From Aurantiochytrium sp. KH105 (Eukaryota > Sar > Bigyra > Thraustochytrida > Thraustochytriidae), in assembly GCA_003116975.1 (NCBI GenBank), contig BGKB01000046.1, positions 363,315 to 427,314 of the forward strand: a stretch of 64,000 nt of DNA, written 5' to 3'. Position numbers and translations under genes: made by a program. The notes beneath the pieces were generated by a model. It searched no databases and was not told where the DNA came from. It worked only from the letters and a program-made list of their open reading frames with translations. Below are positions 9,142 to 17,821 of this stretch, piece by piece (within the stretch, counting starts at the first letter, position 1; each line of letters starts with the position of its first letter).

Positions 9142-12078
9142 ATGGACGCCATTGTAGACTCCTTCAAGTTTCTTGCGAAAGACTACCTCGAAAAGAATGA
9201 GGACGGTCTTAACATGCTTCGCGCCATTTGGAACGCTGTACGGAGCGATCCCGGCAAGGTCGAATTCTTCAAGACTGCAGGAGGGCCCTTGGCTGCTCTC
9301 TCTTCTTTTCTCGTTGGACTTCACGAGATGAACAAGCATCACGAGGTCGACAAGATGCTCGACGAGTTCGAAGGCGCCATGTACACCCGCGGCTCAAAGC
9401 GTCCTCGCATGCTCGATTCGGTATCTGCGGCCTCGTCTCCGGACCACCACGACTCGAAGCGTCTTCGCACGCTCGAACCGGGGTCTGCGGCCTCGTCTTC
9501 GAACCAAGCCGAGAGCAGCGGCGCCTCGGCCGAGCCCTCTCACGCGGACATCCCTATGGCGGAGTCGAACAGCGCGCCAGAGCCTGTTCCAGAGGAGCAA
9601 GAGCCCTCTATCGTGGCCGAGTCCCCACGCTCTGCAAGCGACTTTGACGATGCTTCCACTGTCGCGAGCGATTCCGACGAAGACGACGAGCTTCTGGCTA
9701 GCGAGAGCGATGACGAGGATATCGACCCAGAGCTCGGCAGCGTCAGCGAGGCCTTCGAAGGCACTTACTTTGGGCAGCTGCCGTGGACCAATGCTGCGCA
9801 AGCCGCAATCACGCTAGGCGAGCCCGAATGGATCGAGTGGGTCCAGACCATCAGCCGGATGGGCGAGCTTCTCGAGGCGCCGAAGACGGTCGAGGCCGCC
9901 ATCAATCTTCGTCTCGCCTGCAAGCTCATGCAGGACGACTTTGAGGCCCAGGAGCTCGTCGACATGAATCAGCCGGTCTTTGAGGAATTCTGGAAACGCG
10001 GCCGCGCGGTGTGCTCGTGCATCATGCAAGGCGGGAAGACTCGACGAGCGATTTTCTATCGTGGTCTCGTACATGCGGGGGTGCACAACAAGCACGCGGT
10101 CGTCCTCGCGAACGGAATGGGCGTTGCCTATAACGACCTGCTTTCCTCCATGAAAGATCTCAATGAAGACTACGTCAAAAAGGTCCCCAAGAAGCTTCGC
10201 GAGAACAATAGATACCTCCCGACCGAGGAACTTTTCCTCGGCACGAGGCTCAACCAAAAAGACCACTTCAGAAGATTTGAAGAACGCCAAAGAGGACAAG
10301 TGCACTTCAACATTCGTCTTTCCAGTGTGGCAAATCTCAGAACGCTCTCGGCAGCATTTAGAGGCCAGCTCGAATTCAACTCTGAAAACACGCATCTTCT
10401 TCTCGATGAGTCGCACGAGGCGATGGGAAGGCGTCGGTTTTCTACGCACGTACGCAGCGAGTTGGCCGAATGGAAAGACGTCACGCTTGTGACGGCCACC
10501 CCGCAAGCGCAGTTCATTGCGGAGGACCTGCTCGGAGGCAAGTTTCGCTTGGTGAACATCGTCCCTCGACCCGGATACTACTTGTACGGGCCGAAGGAGG
10601 AAAACCCCAGTCAAGACAGCGAGGACGGCAAGGTCCTGGTCGTCAAGTATGAGCCGACGGACGGAATGCAAAATTCTGATGCGGGCTCGAGTGCGAGTCA
10701 AACACTTGTCCCTTTTCCACGTGAATTCTTTCCACGCAGCGTGCCAGACGAGGAGATCACAGCACTTGGCAAGATTTGCAGGCGGAAACACTCCTTCTTC
10801 TGCATCGTTCTGAACAATCATGATGGACAAAATCCCAACGAGGGGGGTAGGTCCGTCAATGTTGGCCATGGCGTTATCGCCAAATGGATTATGCAGCTGG
10901 CGGTGTCACAGAGAATGCAGTTCAAGGAACCGGAGGTTCGGCCCTCGGTCGTCACCTACACGGTGTTCCAGCATTCTCGGGTCTCGAGCGAGTTCAGTAG
11001 GCCGCGACTCTTCTTCAACAAAGAGTTTTTGAAAGCGCTCGCACGCATCAGATTACCAGGCGTCGACAACCTCGTCTCGAGCATCTTTACGGAGAAGCAT
11101 ACTCGCTCGAATGAACGTGTGCTTGTCACGAAAAAGGTGTATAAAGCCCTCACGGATTTCTTCAAGGACGTGGTGCCGCAAGCTGTCGAGGTCTACAACG
11201 AGAAACCTCTCAACGATGAAAGTGTCTTCTCTCGCTATAGGACGACCTTGAACAGCGGTAAGGTGCTCACAACGTACTCACTTCAGCTCCCGCGGCTAGA
11301 AATCAAAGCAGTGCTTAGCATCATTCGATTTGTGCACGAGACTAGGTTTTCCAAGAGCAAATACAAGTCCTACGAGTCGGCTCCGTTGCAGCTTGCTGTC
11401 GTCGGCGGTACGCTTCTCAAACAGAGTGTCAACGTCGAGTCCAAGTGTCGCGAACTTCAGTCAACGCACCTCATGTACATGCGCAAACCTGGTGAGCGTT
11501 TTGATCTTACACGTCTTCTGCAAAAGCTTGGTCGCGTCGATCATGGTCACACCCAAAGCTCCTTTTTCAGGAGCGCCTTTCCAGGCAAAACGAAGGTGGA
11601 CGAACGTCGCCCGACTGTCGTGATGAACAGAAGGTACATCGATCTTGTACTTAACTCGCCGCGTATGCTGCGGGAAGCAGCGGAGAGGGGTTCTGACGCG
11701 CTCATCACATTCTTTCGCAACGTTTGGATGCTGTCCCTGGAGCAGGCGAAAAAGCGAGCAACAATTATGAGCTGTGCATGCAGAGAGCTCGAGGAAACTG
11801 AGGCGGAATACTATGAAAGGGTGAGGGACATGAACGAGCTCAGTGCCTGGATTCTGAACGAGTCCAATGTTCCCAACGTGACTCATCAGGACGCTACAGA
11901 CATCGCCCAAGCGATCAAGGAACAATTTGCTGTTGTGGGCCTGAATCCCGACATGAGTCGTGAAGGCCTTATCGACGTTTTCGACTACGGGATTGATGCC
12001 TCTCCTCTTCAGCGAAAGGTGCACAGCTTTTTGGGAAGGGCTCCGGCAATTCCGGCTCGTTTTCTGACATTCCCTTAG
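9142..12078 (+). CDS. SF2 helicase-like ATPase with Z1-type motifs
   Basis: 978 residues in one exon; ATG at 9142, TAG at 12076. Residues 1-75 are a helical leader; about 80-205 are acidic, Ser-rich and contain a repeated KRxRxLxxxSAASS unit. The ATPase core starts near 280: MQGGKT with Lys299 (Walker A of the xQ[SG]GKT kind), VVLANGMGVAY, LLLDESHEA with Asp422 (Walker B), and LVTATPQAQF at ~449 (motif III). The second lobe has LAVVGGTLLKQSVNVES (~750) and a LLQKLGRVDHG box (~792), in the same order as the VGGxxLxRGxTxE and D-LLQ-x-RWFGYR signatures of Z1-domain proteins. Nucleic-acid-dependent ATPase activity is inferred; the substrate is unknown. Base composition is less GC-biased than SDHA. 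Candidate origins include a mobile element or large DNA virus, but no neighbour supports either. Confidence 0.85.
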   Translation: MDAIVDSFKFLAKDYLEKNEDGLNMLRAIWNAVRSDPGKVEFFKTAGGPLAALSSFLVGLHEMNKHHEVDKMLDEFEGAMYTRGSKRPRMLDSVSAASSPDHHDSKRLRTLEPGSAASSSNQAESSGASAEPSHADIPMAESNSAPEPVPEEQEPSIVAESPRSASDFDDASTVASDSDEDDELLASESDDEDIDPELGSVSEAFEGTYFGQLPWTNAAQAAITLGEPEWIEWVQTISRMGELLEAPKTVEAAINLRLACKLMQDDFEAQELVDMNQPVFEEFWKRGRAVCSCIMQGGKTRRAIFYRGLVHAGVHNKHAVVLANGMGVAYNDLLSSMKDLNEDYVKKVPKKLRENNRYLPTEELFLGTRLNQKDHFRRFEERQRGQVHFNIRLSSVANLRTLSAAFRGQLEFNSENTHLLLDESHEAMGRRRFSTHVRSELAEWKDVTLVTATPQAQFIAEDLLGGKFRLVNIVPRPGYYLYGPKEENPSQDSEDGKVLVVKYEPTDGMQNSDAGSSASQTLVPFPREFFPRSVPDEEITALGKICRRKHSFFCIVLNNHDGQNPNEGGRSVNVGHGVIAKWIMQLAVSQRMQFKEPEVRPSVVTYTVFQHSRVSSEFSRPRLFFNKEFLKALARIRLPGVDNLVSSIFTEKHTRSNERVLVTKKVYKALTDFFKDVVPQAVEVYNEKPLNDESVFSRYRTTLNSGKVLTTYSLQLPRLEIKAVLSIIRFVHETRFSKSKYKSYESAPLQLAVVGGTLLKQSVNVESKCRELQSTHLMYMRKPGERFDLTRLLQKLGRVDHGHTQSSFFRSAFPGKTKVDERRPTVVMNRRYIDLVLNSPRMLREAAERGSDALITFFRNVWMLSLEQAKKRATIMSCACRELEETEAEYYERVRDMNELSAWILNESNVPNVTHQDATDIAQAIKEQFAVVGLNPDMSREGLIDVFDYGIDASPLQRKVHSFLGRAPAIPARFLTFP

Positions 12079-12636
12079 GCTCTCATCCTTTCAAGTAAAA
12101 AATAAAAGAGGAAGAGCTCAGCTTTCGCGTTCATGCCTTGTTCAACCTGTTATATTCAACCTGTCAAATACCTCTCATCAGAACACGACGAAGCGATCAA
12201 GGACTAGATGAAATAATGACAGTCAATCGCTGGCCAGGGCCTCTGCACGTGTGATCCATCTTGCACCTGCAGCTGACGTTTTACTTTAATTAACTCTTTG
12301 TCTTTTCTTTTCTTTTTTTCGACGTACTACCACCTTTTCGGGTGCAGCGTTATCGAGGAGGAAGCAAATTTGCTTCCAGGACTCGTCTGGGAAGAGTGCC
12401 TTAGGTAGATAAGTAGTGAAGAAGTTTGTTATGTATAAGATCGAGCAAGGCAAACAAAAACTGCACAAGGCAGGTCCGCAAAAGGTGTCTGGCTGCTTCA
12501 GAACAGGTCTCTCTCTCTTGGCGCAAGAACCAGCGATAGAGAATCGGCCGCTCGGCGCGCCCGAGTCGAAAAGGAATCGACAATGGGGCCCTGGACCCTG
12601 GGTTGGGTTTGCAAGGGGGCCCGGGGGATGGGGTAT
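12079..12636. other. Convergent spacer
   Basis: 3' regions of the helicase-like gene and the convergent hypothetical gene. An AATAAA-type poly(A) signal lies at about 12100-12107. I see no gene; the short frames here lack coding character. Confidence 0.5.
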
Positions 12637-13410
12637 TTACAAAAAGACGGGGTCCTCAAACAGAACGGTTGTCTTGGGCGCGGCGCCAGTCGCTGAGCGG
12701 GACTTGGAGAGCCCTGAAGCAGATGCGCCGACGCGCGGGCCTTCGCCAATCATCTCGGCGTCGTTGTGCGCTTGGAGCGCAAGCATGTGCGAGCGCGTCC
12801 GCTCAAGGTCCTCAGCTGCGCGCTCATCCTCTTCATCATAGCCGGTGCGGGCGTCGCCAAAGATGAGCTGATTGATGAGGCCGTGTTGGGCGTGCGCCGT
12901 ACGCTCCTCGTGACTGCCCTTGCTTGGCACGGAGAGACACTGGATAAGAGTCTCGAGACGCTTGTCAAACATGCGGCATTGCGCCTTGAGGAGCTCGAGA
13001 TCGTCGACGACATCAAGCTTGCGCCATGCGTTGAACCACATTTTGGCATGTGCGTCCATGCTATTCTGAATGCGCGTCAGTGTGATGGTAATCGTCTCCA
13101 TCACATCGCGCACGTTGCTCACGCAGACATGAATAAAGTCCTCGCTCGTGCTGCCGGCGAGCTCGACCTCGTCACTTTCGACGGCCTCGAGTAGAGACCG
13201 CACCGTCTTGAATTTGGCCTCCACATCGAGCTCCATCAAAATGAATTGCACGCGTCCGACAGACTCGTGGTTCTTGGCGAGAAGCGCGATTGCTGTATTG
13301 GCCGCAGCTTCGACGGCTTTGTACAGCATCACTCGCGTGAGCTGGTACGCGAGCGACACGCTCACGGCGCTCACCGAGGCCACCGTCACGATCGCTGTCG
13401 CGGCGGCCAT
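12637..13410 (-). CDS. Hypothetical protein with hydrophobic N-terminus
   Basis: 257 residues from the ATG at 13410 (MAAATAIVTVASVSAVSVSL); an open extension to 13491 is a Ser/Lys/Arg run encoded by a leader repeat and probably not translated. Residues 3 to ~35 form a hydrophobic Ala/Val/Ser-rich segment, a likely membrane anchor or signal. The rest is mainly helical, with charged segments (about 45-200) and an Asp/Glu-rich patch (DEEDERAAEDLERTR) before a Ser/Gly-rich tail ending FEDPVFL. I do not recognise the family. The coding sense is supported by an unbroken frame, normal amino-acid composition and a clear stop. Three weak-to-moderate ACTTGCG-type motifs lie about 0.95 kb upstream. Confidence 0.7.
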   Translation of the reverse strand: MAAATAIVTVASVSAVSVSLAYQLTRVMLYKAVEAAANTAIALLAKNHESVGRVQFILMELDVEAKFKTVRSLLEAVESDEVELAGSTSEDFIHVCVSNVRDVMETITITLTRIQNSMDAHAKMWFNAWRKLDVVDDLELLKAQCRMFDKRLETLIQCLSVPSKGSHEERTAHAQHGLINQLIFGDARTGYDEEDERAAEDLERTRSHMLALQAHNDAEMIGEGPRVGASASGLSKSRSATGAAPKTTVLFEDPVFL

Positions 13411-13820
13411 TTCGCTTGTTCTCTTTATTTTTCGTCTACTCTTGCTCTTGCTCTTGCTCTCGCTTTGGCTTTTGCAACGAGACGGAGACAAGCTCGTTCA
13501 CGACGCGGTGCGAGCAGGTGCTTGGGGCGTTCCACGACCGGAGGCGCTACGGCCACCTCGTCGCGAGCGCGGCGCTGATCTTCAAGTCTCTTCCCGGGCG
13601 ACAAGATGCGCGTGGAACAGCGGGCCCCTTCGCTACCCCCGCCGAGCGTACGTACAAGCGCACTCACCCGCGTGTGTGCGCACGTGCGTGCAGGCGTGCG
13701 TCGAGAGCAAGAGCAGCCGCGCGACGACGCCGAGACCGACGCTCGGCGGTCAGTCGGTCTTCCCTAGATTGACTTGACGCAAAGTCTGACGAACGAACGA
13801 CGAGCGAACGACGACCAGGC

Positions 13821-13862
13821 GGGCGGGCGGGCGGGCGGGAGGGAGGGAGGGCGGGCGGGCGG
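13821..13862. repeat. GGGC/GGGA tetranucleotide tract
   Basis: Repeated GGGC units interrupted by GGGA units. Intergenic, G-rich on the + strand and potentially able to form G-quadruplexes. Confidence 0.85.
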
Positions 13863-13956
13863 ATACCCTGCGGCGCCACGCGGCGCGTCTGTCTGTGCTC
13901 GCGAGCTCGTTGCCGCCGCGCGTGTGTTTCCCTTTCCCGTTTCGCCTTTGCTTGAA

Positions 13957-13979
13957 TCGATCGATCGATCGATCGATCG
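13957..13979. repeat. (ATCG)n microsatellite
   Basis: About five and a half perfect ATCG units, self-complementary (GATCGATC), in non-coding DNA. Confidence 0.9.
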
Positions 13980-14345
13980 GTGAGTTTGAACAATCCAACA
14001 AACGCAGCTAACAACAGCACCAAATTGAACTCGTTGTGTATTAAAGGGGTTTATCTGAGTTCGACGCTTTTGAAAAAGTGCTCGAGCCTCCTCCTGCCTC
14101 TCACCCGCCACTGTTCCTTTGCCGCGCAGAGAGCCAGGCTCCGCGGAGCAGCGCGGCGCCGCGCAGGCCGCTACCGCTCGCGCCGCTCGCGCCGCGGCGG
14201 GCCGCGCCGGCGTGTTTCGCGCTCCTCGCGCGGCGGGCGAGAGCGCGGCGAGTGCGCGCGTCCTGGCTTTTCTTTCCTTCCTCTCTCCTTTTTTTTTTTT
14301 CTTTCTTTCTTTCTTTCACGGTGCCCAAACGACTCCGGCGAGCAC

Positions 14346-14402
14346 GGCAAGTGGGCAAACGGACGTCGTGCAAGTGAATTATCGGGGTGAAAGCGACTTG
14401 CG
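14346..14402. promoter_or_regulatory. ACTTGCG-type motif cluster
   Basis: Reverse-strand copies at 14346-14362 (GGCAAGTGGGCAAACGG, weak) and 14369-14385 (TGCAAGTGAATTATCGG, moderate) are followed by a forward copy at 14386-14402 (GGTGAAAGCGACTTGCG, moderate). Cores are 23 and 25 bp apart. The cluster lies between two minus-strand genes, about 0.95 kb upstream of the hypothetical gene starting at 13410 and just past the 3' end of the methyltransferase gene. Confidence 0.5.
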
Positions 14403-14720
14403 CGACCGAGGAACCACAGAGGAAATTTCCTCCCCTCTCCTGGACATCAAGTATACACAGCGCCGACCAAGTCGGAAACGAAGCCTGCAAATGAAGAATA
14501 GCCAACCAGTGCAAATAGAGACAATATCATTTCAAATTAAAGGTCAAATCAAACAAGTCGAGGAAAAAGCCCCATCTTTGAGGCTGGCCGAGAGCGGCAC
14601 GCCATTTTCGCAGCCGTCGGTACAGACGCGCAAGCACTCACGTTGCGAAACAAAGGCACTCACTCTTCATCTCCCTACGCGAAAAATTGAAAACCAAACA
14701 AGCGTCTCGGACAGGGCGCA

Positions 14721-16379
14721 TCATGAAGCCGCTGCTTCTGCTGCCGACGGCGACCGCGTGTAGCGGAAAAGCAAACAGCGCTGCTGCTGTAAATGGTCCG
14801 GCTTGCCGACGCGCCAATAGGAAAGGTGACCCGACGCCTGCAGCAAATTTTTGACCTGCTCGTGGCGCTTGGAAAAGTTTCCGGACACTTCGACCGCAAG
14901 AATCGCACCTTCTTGGACAGAATTTGTCTGCGCGAAAAAGGACGCCACAGCGCGATAGCCGTCGAGACCATCTTCGCCCCCAGAATAGCCGGCGCGAGGC
15001 ACATTGCGAAGAACAGCCATCGTGTCCGAAACTCGATCAGGAAGGTACGGAGGATTGCAGACTACCGCTGAGAAGAGGACGCCAGAGGTTTGCACTTCTG
15101 GGAACGGGTCCGGAAACTGAGCGTAGTCGCACTGCTTGAGAACGCAGCGGTCCGCAAGTCCAAGCGAACTCGCATTTGCACGAGTAGCCTCAACGGCATC
15201 CGAGGAAATGTCGACGCCAAAACCCTTCCAGTCTGAATCGAGATGCTGACGGAGTAAAGTGAGCAACAAACAACCTGATCCAACGCCGAGATCGATGATC
15301 GCCTTCTCTCGTGCACCGGCAGCGGCGGCGGGTGGAGCTTCCACAAGTGCCTCGGCAAGAGATTCTACGATGGATTGTGATCCCTGGAAGGGCGCAAACA
15401 CTCGCTGCGAAACTGAAAACGTCAGGCCCGCAAAGCTTTGCTTGCCTGTCACATACGATATAGGGTCTCGCTCTTCGGCCAGGAGGCGCGCGCGCTTGGG
15501 ATCGATGCCCTGCTGGATGAAGTCCTGTTCTCGTTTGCACGTCTTTGTTTCCCAAGCCGCTTCCTCGCGCATGCCGAGCAGAGCGTAGCGCTCCAAGACC
15601 TCGTCGACCCTTGAAAAGTCGATGCAAGTGCCGTCTGCGAGAGTAAACTTGAGACTGCACGTCGCAAGCTTGTTCCCTCTGAAACCTCGTGCGCGCAGTC
15701 GAGCTGTGGAGCTTCCGTGACCCACGACAGGGTGACCAATCTTTTGCAGGCTTGCCTTGATGGCGGCCTGATGAAAGGCGGTCCATTGCGCCTCCAAGAT
15801 GCTGAGCCAGCCACCTTGAGCGGAATGGCTATGGAACTGGCGAACTACGCGAACTTCATGGATTGTGTCGGTGCTATTCTTATGCGTGCGTCGCAGCGCC
15901 TCTAGCGCAGCGTCGTCGACCTTGCCATGGACCATCCAGACCGATCTCTTGATGATACCGCCGGCGCGCGCCACTGCGTGCACGGCATCGAGTTTCTCGG
16001 GTCCTTGGGCCGCAATAAAAACGTCTTGTGTACCCTTTGTCAGAGCTCGACTATAGACCACGTTCCACTCGGATCCACGCGCCGATTTGATGAGGGCGTC
16101 TAGTTGCACGCCCGACACATTGGGCGACTTGATCCCGGCAATGAGTCCCTCTTGCTCCTGCATGATCTCGTAATGAACGAATGGCAGTCGCACACCCTCT
16201 TTCTCCTCCTTGACGACTGTCTCTCCGGCGCTTAGCTTCGTGCTGGTCTCCTTGACGGGGTCCAGGTCGTCCGCGTCCCTGTCGCTCCCGCCACGACGAC
16301 GACGACGTTGCTCAATACGTCCATCCATCACGCCGTGCTCTTCGACCGCCGCAGCGGACGCATCGTCGTCGTCGTCCAT
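14721..16379 (-). CDS. HemK-type N5-glutamine methyltransferase with degenerate RluA-like N-terminal half
   Basis: 552 residues; ATG at 16379 followed by an Asp/Ala-rich lead. The C-terminal half is HemK/PrmC-like: DPISYVTGKQSFAGLTFSVS (linker preceding the fold), IIDLGVGSGCLLLTLL (SAM-binding motif I), GVDISSDAVEATRANA (motif II) and CNPPYLPD (NPPY, which holds the substrate glutamine). HemK enzymes methylate the GGQ glutamine of release factors; this bacterial-type arrangement suggests a mitochondrial role, though no clear presequence is visible. The N-terminal half (about 60-260) has the order of an RluA pseudouridine synthase, especially FHQAAIKASLQKIGHPVVG resembling the HQIRvHla-GhPivGD block, but lacks the RLD catalytic Asp. 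The usual IPRPETE segment reads APFQGSQ. The fusion reading is inference. Confidence 0.85.
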   Translation of the reverse strand: MDDDDDASAAAVEEHGVMDGRIEQRRRRRGGSDRDADDLDPVKETSTKLSAGETVVKEEKEGVRLPFVHYEIMQEQEGLIAGIKSPNVSGVQLDALIKSARGSEWNVVYSRALTKGTQDVFIAAQGPEKLDAVHAVARAGGIIKRSVWMVHGKVDDAALEALRRTHKNSTDTIHEVRVVRQFHSHSAQGGWLSILEAQWTAFHQAAIKASLQKIGHPVVGHGSSTARLRARGFRGNKLATCSLKFTLADGTCIDFSRVDEVLERYALLGMREEAAWETKTCKREQDFIQQGIDPKRARLLAEERDPISYVTGKQSFAGLTFSVSQRVFAPFQGSQSIVESLAEALVEAPPAAAAGAREKAIIDLGVGSGCLLLTLLRQHLDSDWKGFGVDISSDAVEATRANASSLGLADRCVLKQCDYAQFPDPFPEVQTSGVLFSAVVCNPPYLPDRVSDTMAVLRNVPRAGYSGGEDGLDGYRAVASFFAQTNSVQEGAILAVEVSGNFSKRHEQVKNLLQASGHLSYWRVGKPDHLQQQRCLLFRYTRSPSAAEAAAS

Positions 16380-16923
16380 CGAGACCTTCCACAGCGAGTA
16401 CGCAGCTGCGTCCGCTCACGTCGTATGCCGCTGCGTATGCCCGCCCGCTGCGTATGCCCGCCTGCTGCGATCTGTCTGTCTTTATTTTGCTTCTCTCTCG
16501 GTGGCCACCGAGTCGATCGCGTGCATCAAACAAGGGCCCAAGTTTCAAAATTCAAAAACCTCGCGCGCACGTTTCTCGACAGCGCTGCACGCTGCCGGCG
16601 CGGCTGCGCCTCCGCTCCTGCGCGCGCGCGCGCGCTCGTCCTCCTCGGGCTCCTCCTCGCCGTCCGCGCTGGGCCGGCGCTGCTGTCGCGACGGCGCCTT
16701 CGGCCTCGCGCGTGGGGGCACTTCTCTTTCCGGGTGGTTCTCCTGGGCCCTTGTATGTTTGGCGATGTTTGGTTGATTGATTGTCATCGCGCCATCCATC
16801 TCTTCCCCGCGATCTCCCGCTCCCGCCGCGCTGCAGACCGGCGCCGCCGCGCGCCGCGGTCTCCGCCTGCAGCTCCGCGCGCGCGGCCTGCGCCCGGCGG
16901 CCCCGCGCAGCCCTCCGCCGCGG

Positions 16924-16968
16924 TTCGAGTTCGAGTCCGAGTCCGAGTTCGAGTTCGAGTTCGAGTTC
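16924..16968. repeat. GAGTTC/GAGTCC hexanucleotide repeat
   Basis: About seven tandem hexamers alternating GAGTTC and GAGTCC in intergenic DNA. It encodes Glu-Phe/Ser runs in shadow frames only. Confidence 0.9.
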
Positions 16969-17022
16969 TGCGGCTGCGGCGCGGCCGATGGGATACTGGC
17001 TTGGCCTGGCCCCACCGGGCGG

Positions 17023-17093
17023 CGCATAGCCCACTTGCGCGGCGCTTTCCGCACTTGGCTCAAGTCGGGTATCGCGGCGATTCCCGACTTGCG
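17023..17093. promoter_or_regulatory. ACTTGCG-type motif cluster between divergent genes
   Basis: Strong forward copy at 17023-17039 (CGCATAGCCCACTTGCG), a weak forward copy near 17044-17058, a strong reverse copy at 17059-17075 (CTCAAGTCGGGTATCGC) and a forward copy at 17078-17093 (CGATTCCCGACTTGCG). It lies about 640 bp upstream of the methyltransferase ATG and 730 bp upstream of the channel ATG, so it could serve either gene. Confidence 0.6.
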
Positions 17094-17213
17094 CGCGCTG
17101 GCCGGAATCAGTAGCATCATACGTATACAGGCAGAGCCAGCAGAGCAGCAACAAACCAACCGCGGCAAGAAACGAAGGCCGCCCGCGCGACCGCGAGCGC
17201 AGCCGCCCCCGCG

Positions 17214-17268
17214 CCGCGCCGCGCCGCGCCGCCGCGCCGCGCCGCGCCGCGCCGCGCCGCCGCGCTGC
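17214..17268. repeat. CCGCG pentanucleotide tract
   Basis: Imperfect tandem CCGCG/CCGCCGCG units in the divergent promoter region; almost pure G+C. Confidence 0.85.
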
Positions 17269-17627
17269 CCGCGCCGCGCCGAGGCGCTCGCCGTCCGCCC
17301 GCGCGGCCACCCGCGCGTCTGGAAAAGCGAGCAGGGGGGAAGAGAGGGGGAGGGAAGGAGGGAGGTCGGTCGGTCGCGCGCGCGCCCGCTCGCTCGCTCG
17401 CTCTCGCGCCGCGGTCGCTGCCGTGCGTGGTAGCGCCGCGCCCTCGCCCTCGGCCTTCACCCCGCCCGCCACGCGGCGCCGCGCGCGCAGGCCCCGCCCG
17501 CCCGCCGCCGGCCGCGACGCGAGGCAGCCGAGGGCGAAGAGAGAGGGAGCAAGGGATCATCAGGCGGTAGGGACCCGAAGTCCGCTTCTTTCTGGCTCCT
17601 CTTTTCTTCTCTTGCCCGGCAGACTAC

Positions 17628-17633
17628 TATAAA
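17628..17633 (+). promoter_or_regulatory. Putative TATA box of the polycystin-like gene
   Basis: TATAAA, 194 bp before the ATG at 17822. It supports 17822 rather than an upstream GTG-initiated frame as the start, because transcription would begin near 17655-17665. Confidence 0.45.
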
Positions 17634-17772
17634 CCGAGGTGCAACGTGCCGTCGCCAGCGCTGCTGCGGCTCGAGGACGCGGCTCGCGACCCCGGCCTCT
17701 GCACCTCCCCCCACCCCGACGACCCGCGGGGGCGTCTGGCTGGGCCGCCCGTCGGAGACGGAGACGGAATCG

Positions 17773-17814
17773 CTCGCTTGCTTGCTTGCGTGCTTGCGTG
17801 CTTGCTTGCGAGGA
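17773..17814. repeat. GCTTG tetranucleotide-type repeat in channel gene leader
   Basis: Repeated GCTTGCTTGCGT units ending a few bases before the ATG at 17822. Similar GCTTG or GCAAG tracts precede several other starts in the window. Confidence 0.8.
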
Positions 17815-17821
17815 GGAGAAG

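Larger units (their letters stand above)
13411..14720. other. GC-rich spacer with several microsatellites
   Basis: 1.3 kb without a supportable gene. It holds a CTCTTG repeat at 13440-13465 (the leader of the hypothetical gene), a GGGC tract at about 13821-13862, an ATCG tract at 13957-13979, a pyrimidine T/CTTT tract at about 14282-14317 and the motif cluster at 14346-14402. Frames in this stretch are repeat translations. Confidence 0.55.
16380..17821. other. Divergent GC-rich promoter region between methyltransferase and channel genes
   Basis: 1.4 kb with no supportable gene. It carries a GAGTTC-type repeat (about 16924-16968), the motif cluster at 17023-17093, CCGCG repeats (about 17214-17268), a TATA box at 17628 and a GCTTG repeat directly before the channel ATG. 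Long Arg/Ala-rich frames on both strands are GC artefacts. Confidence 0.6.

Noticed and set aside
9814-10869. 351-codon frame antisense to the helicase-like gene
   Set aside because: Shadow of a strongly supported sense gene; no motif.
9142-12078. Assigning the Z1-like gene to an integrated virus
   Set aside because: No capsid, packaging or polymerase gene is nearby and no terminal repeats bracket it. One helicase-like gene is not enough.
13664-14023. Possible Arg/Pro-rich peptide near GGGC and ATCG tracts
   Set aside because: Derived from microsatellites in several frames at once.
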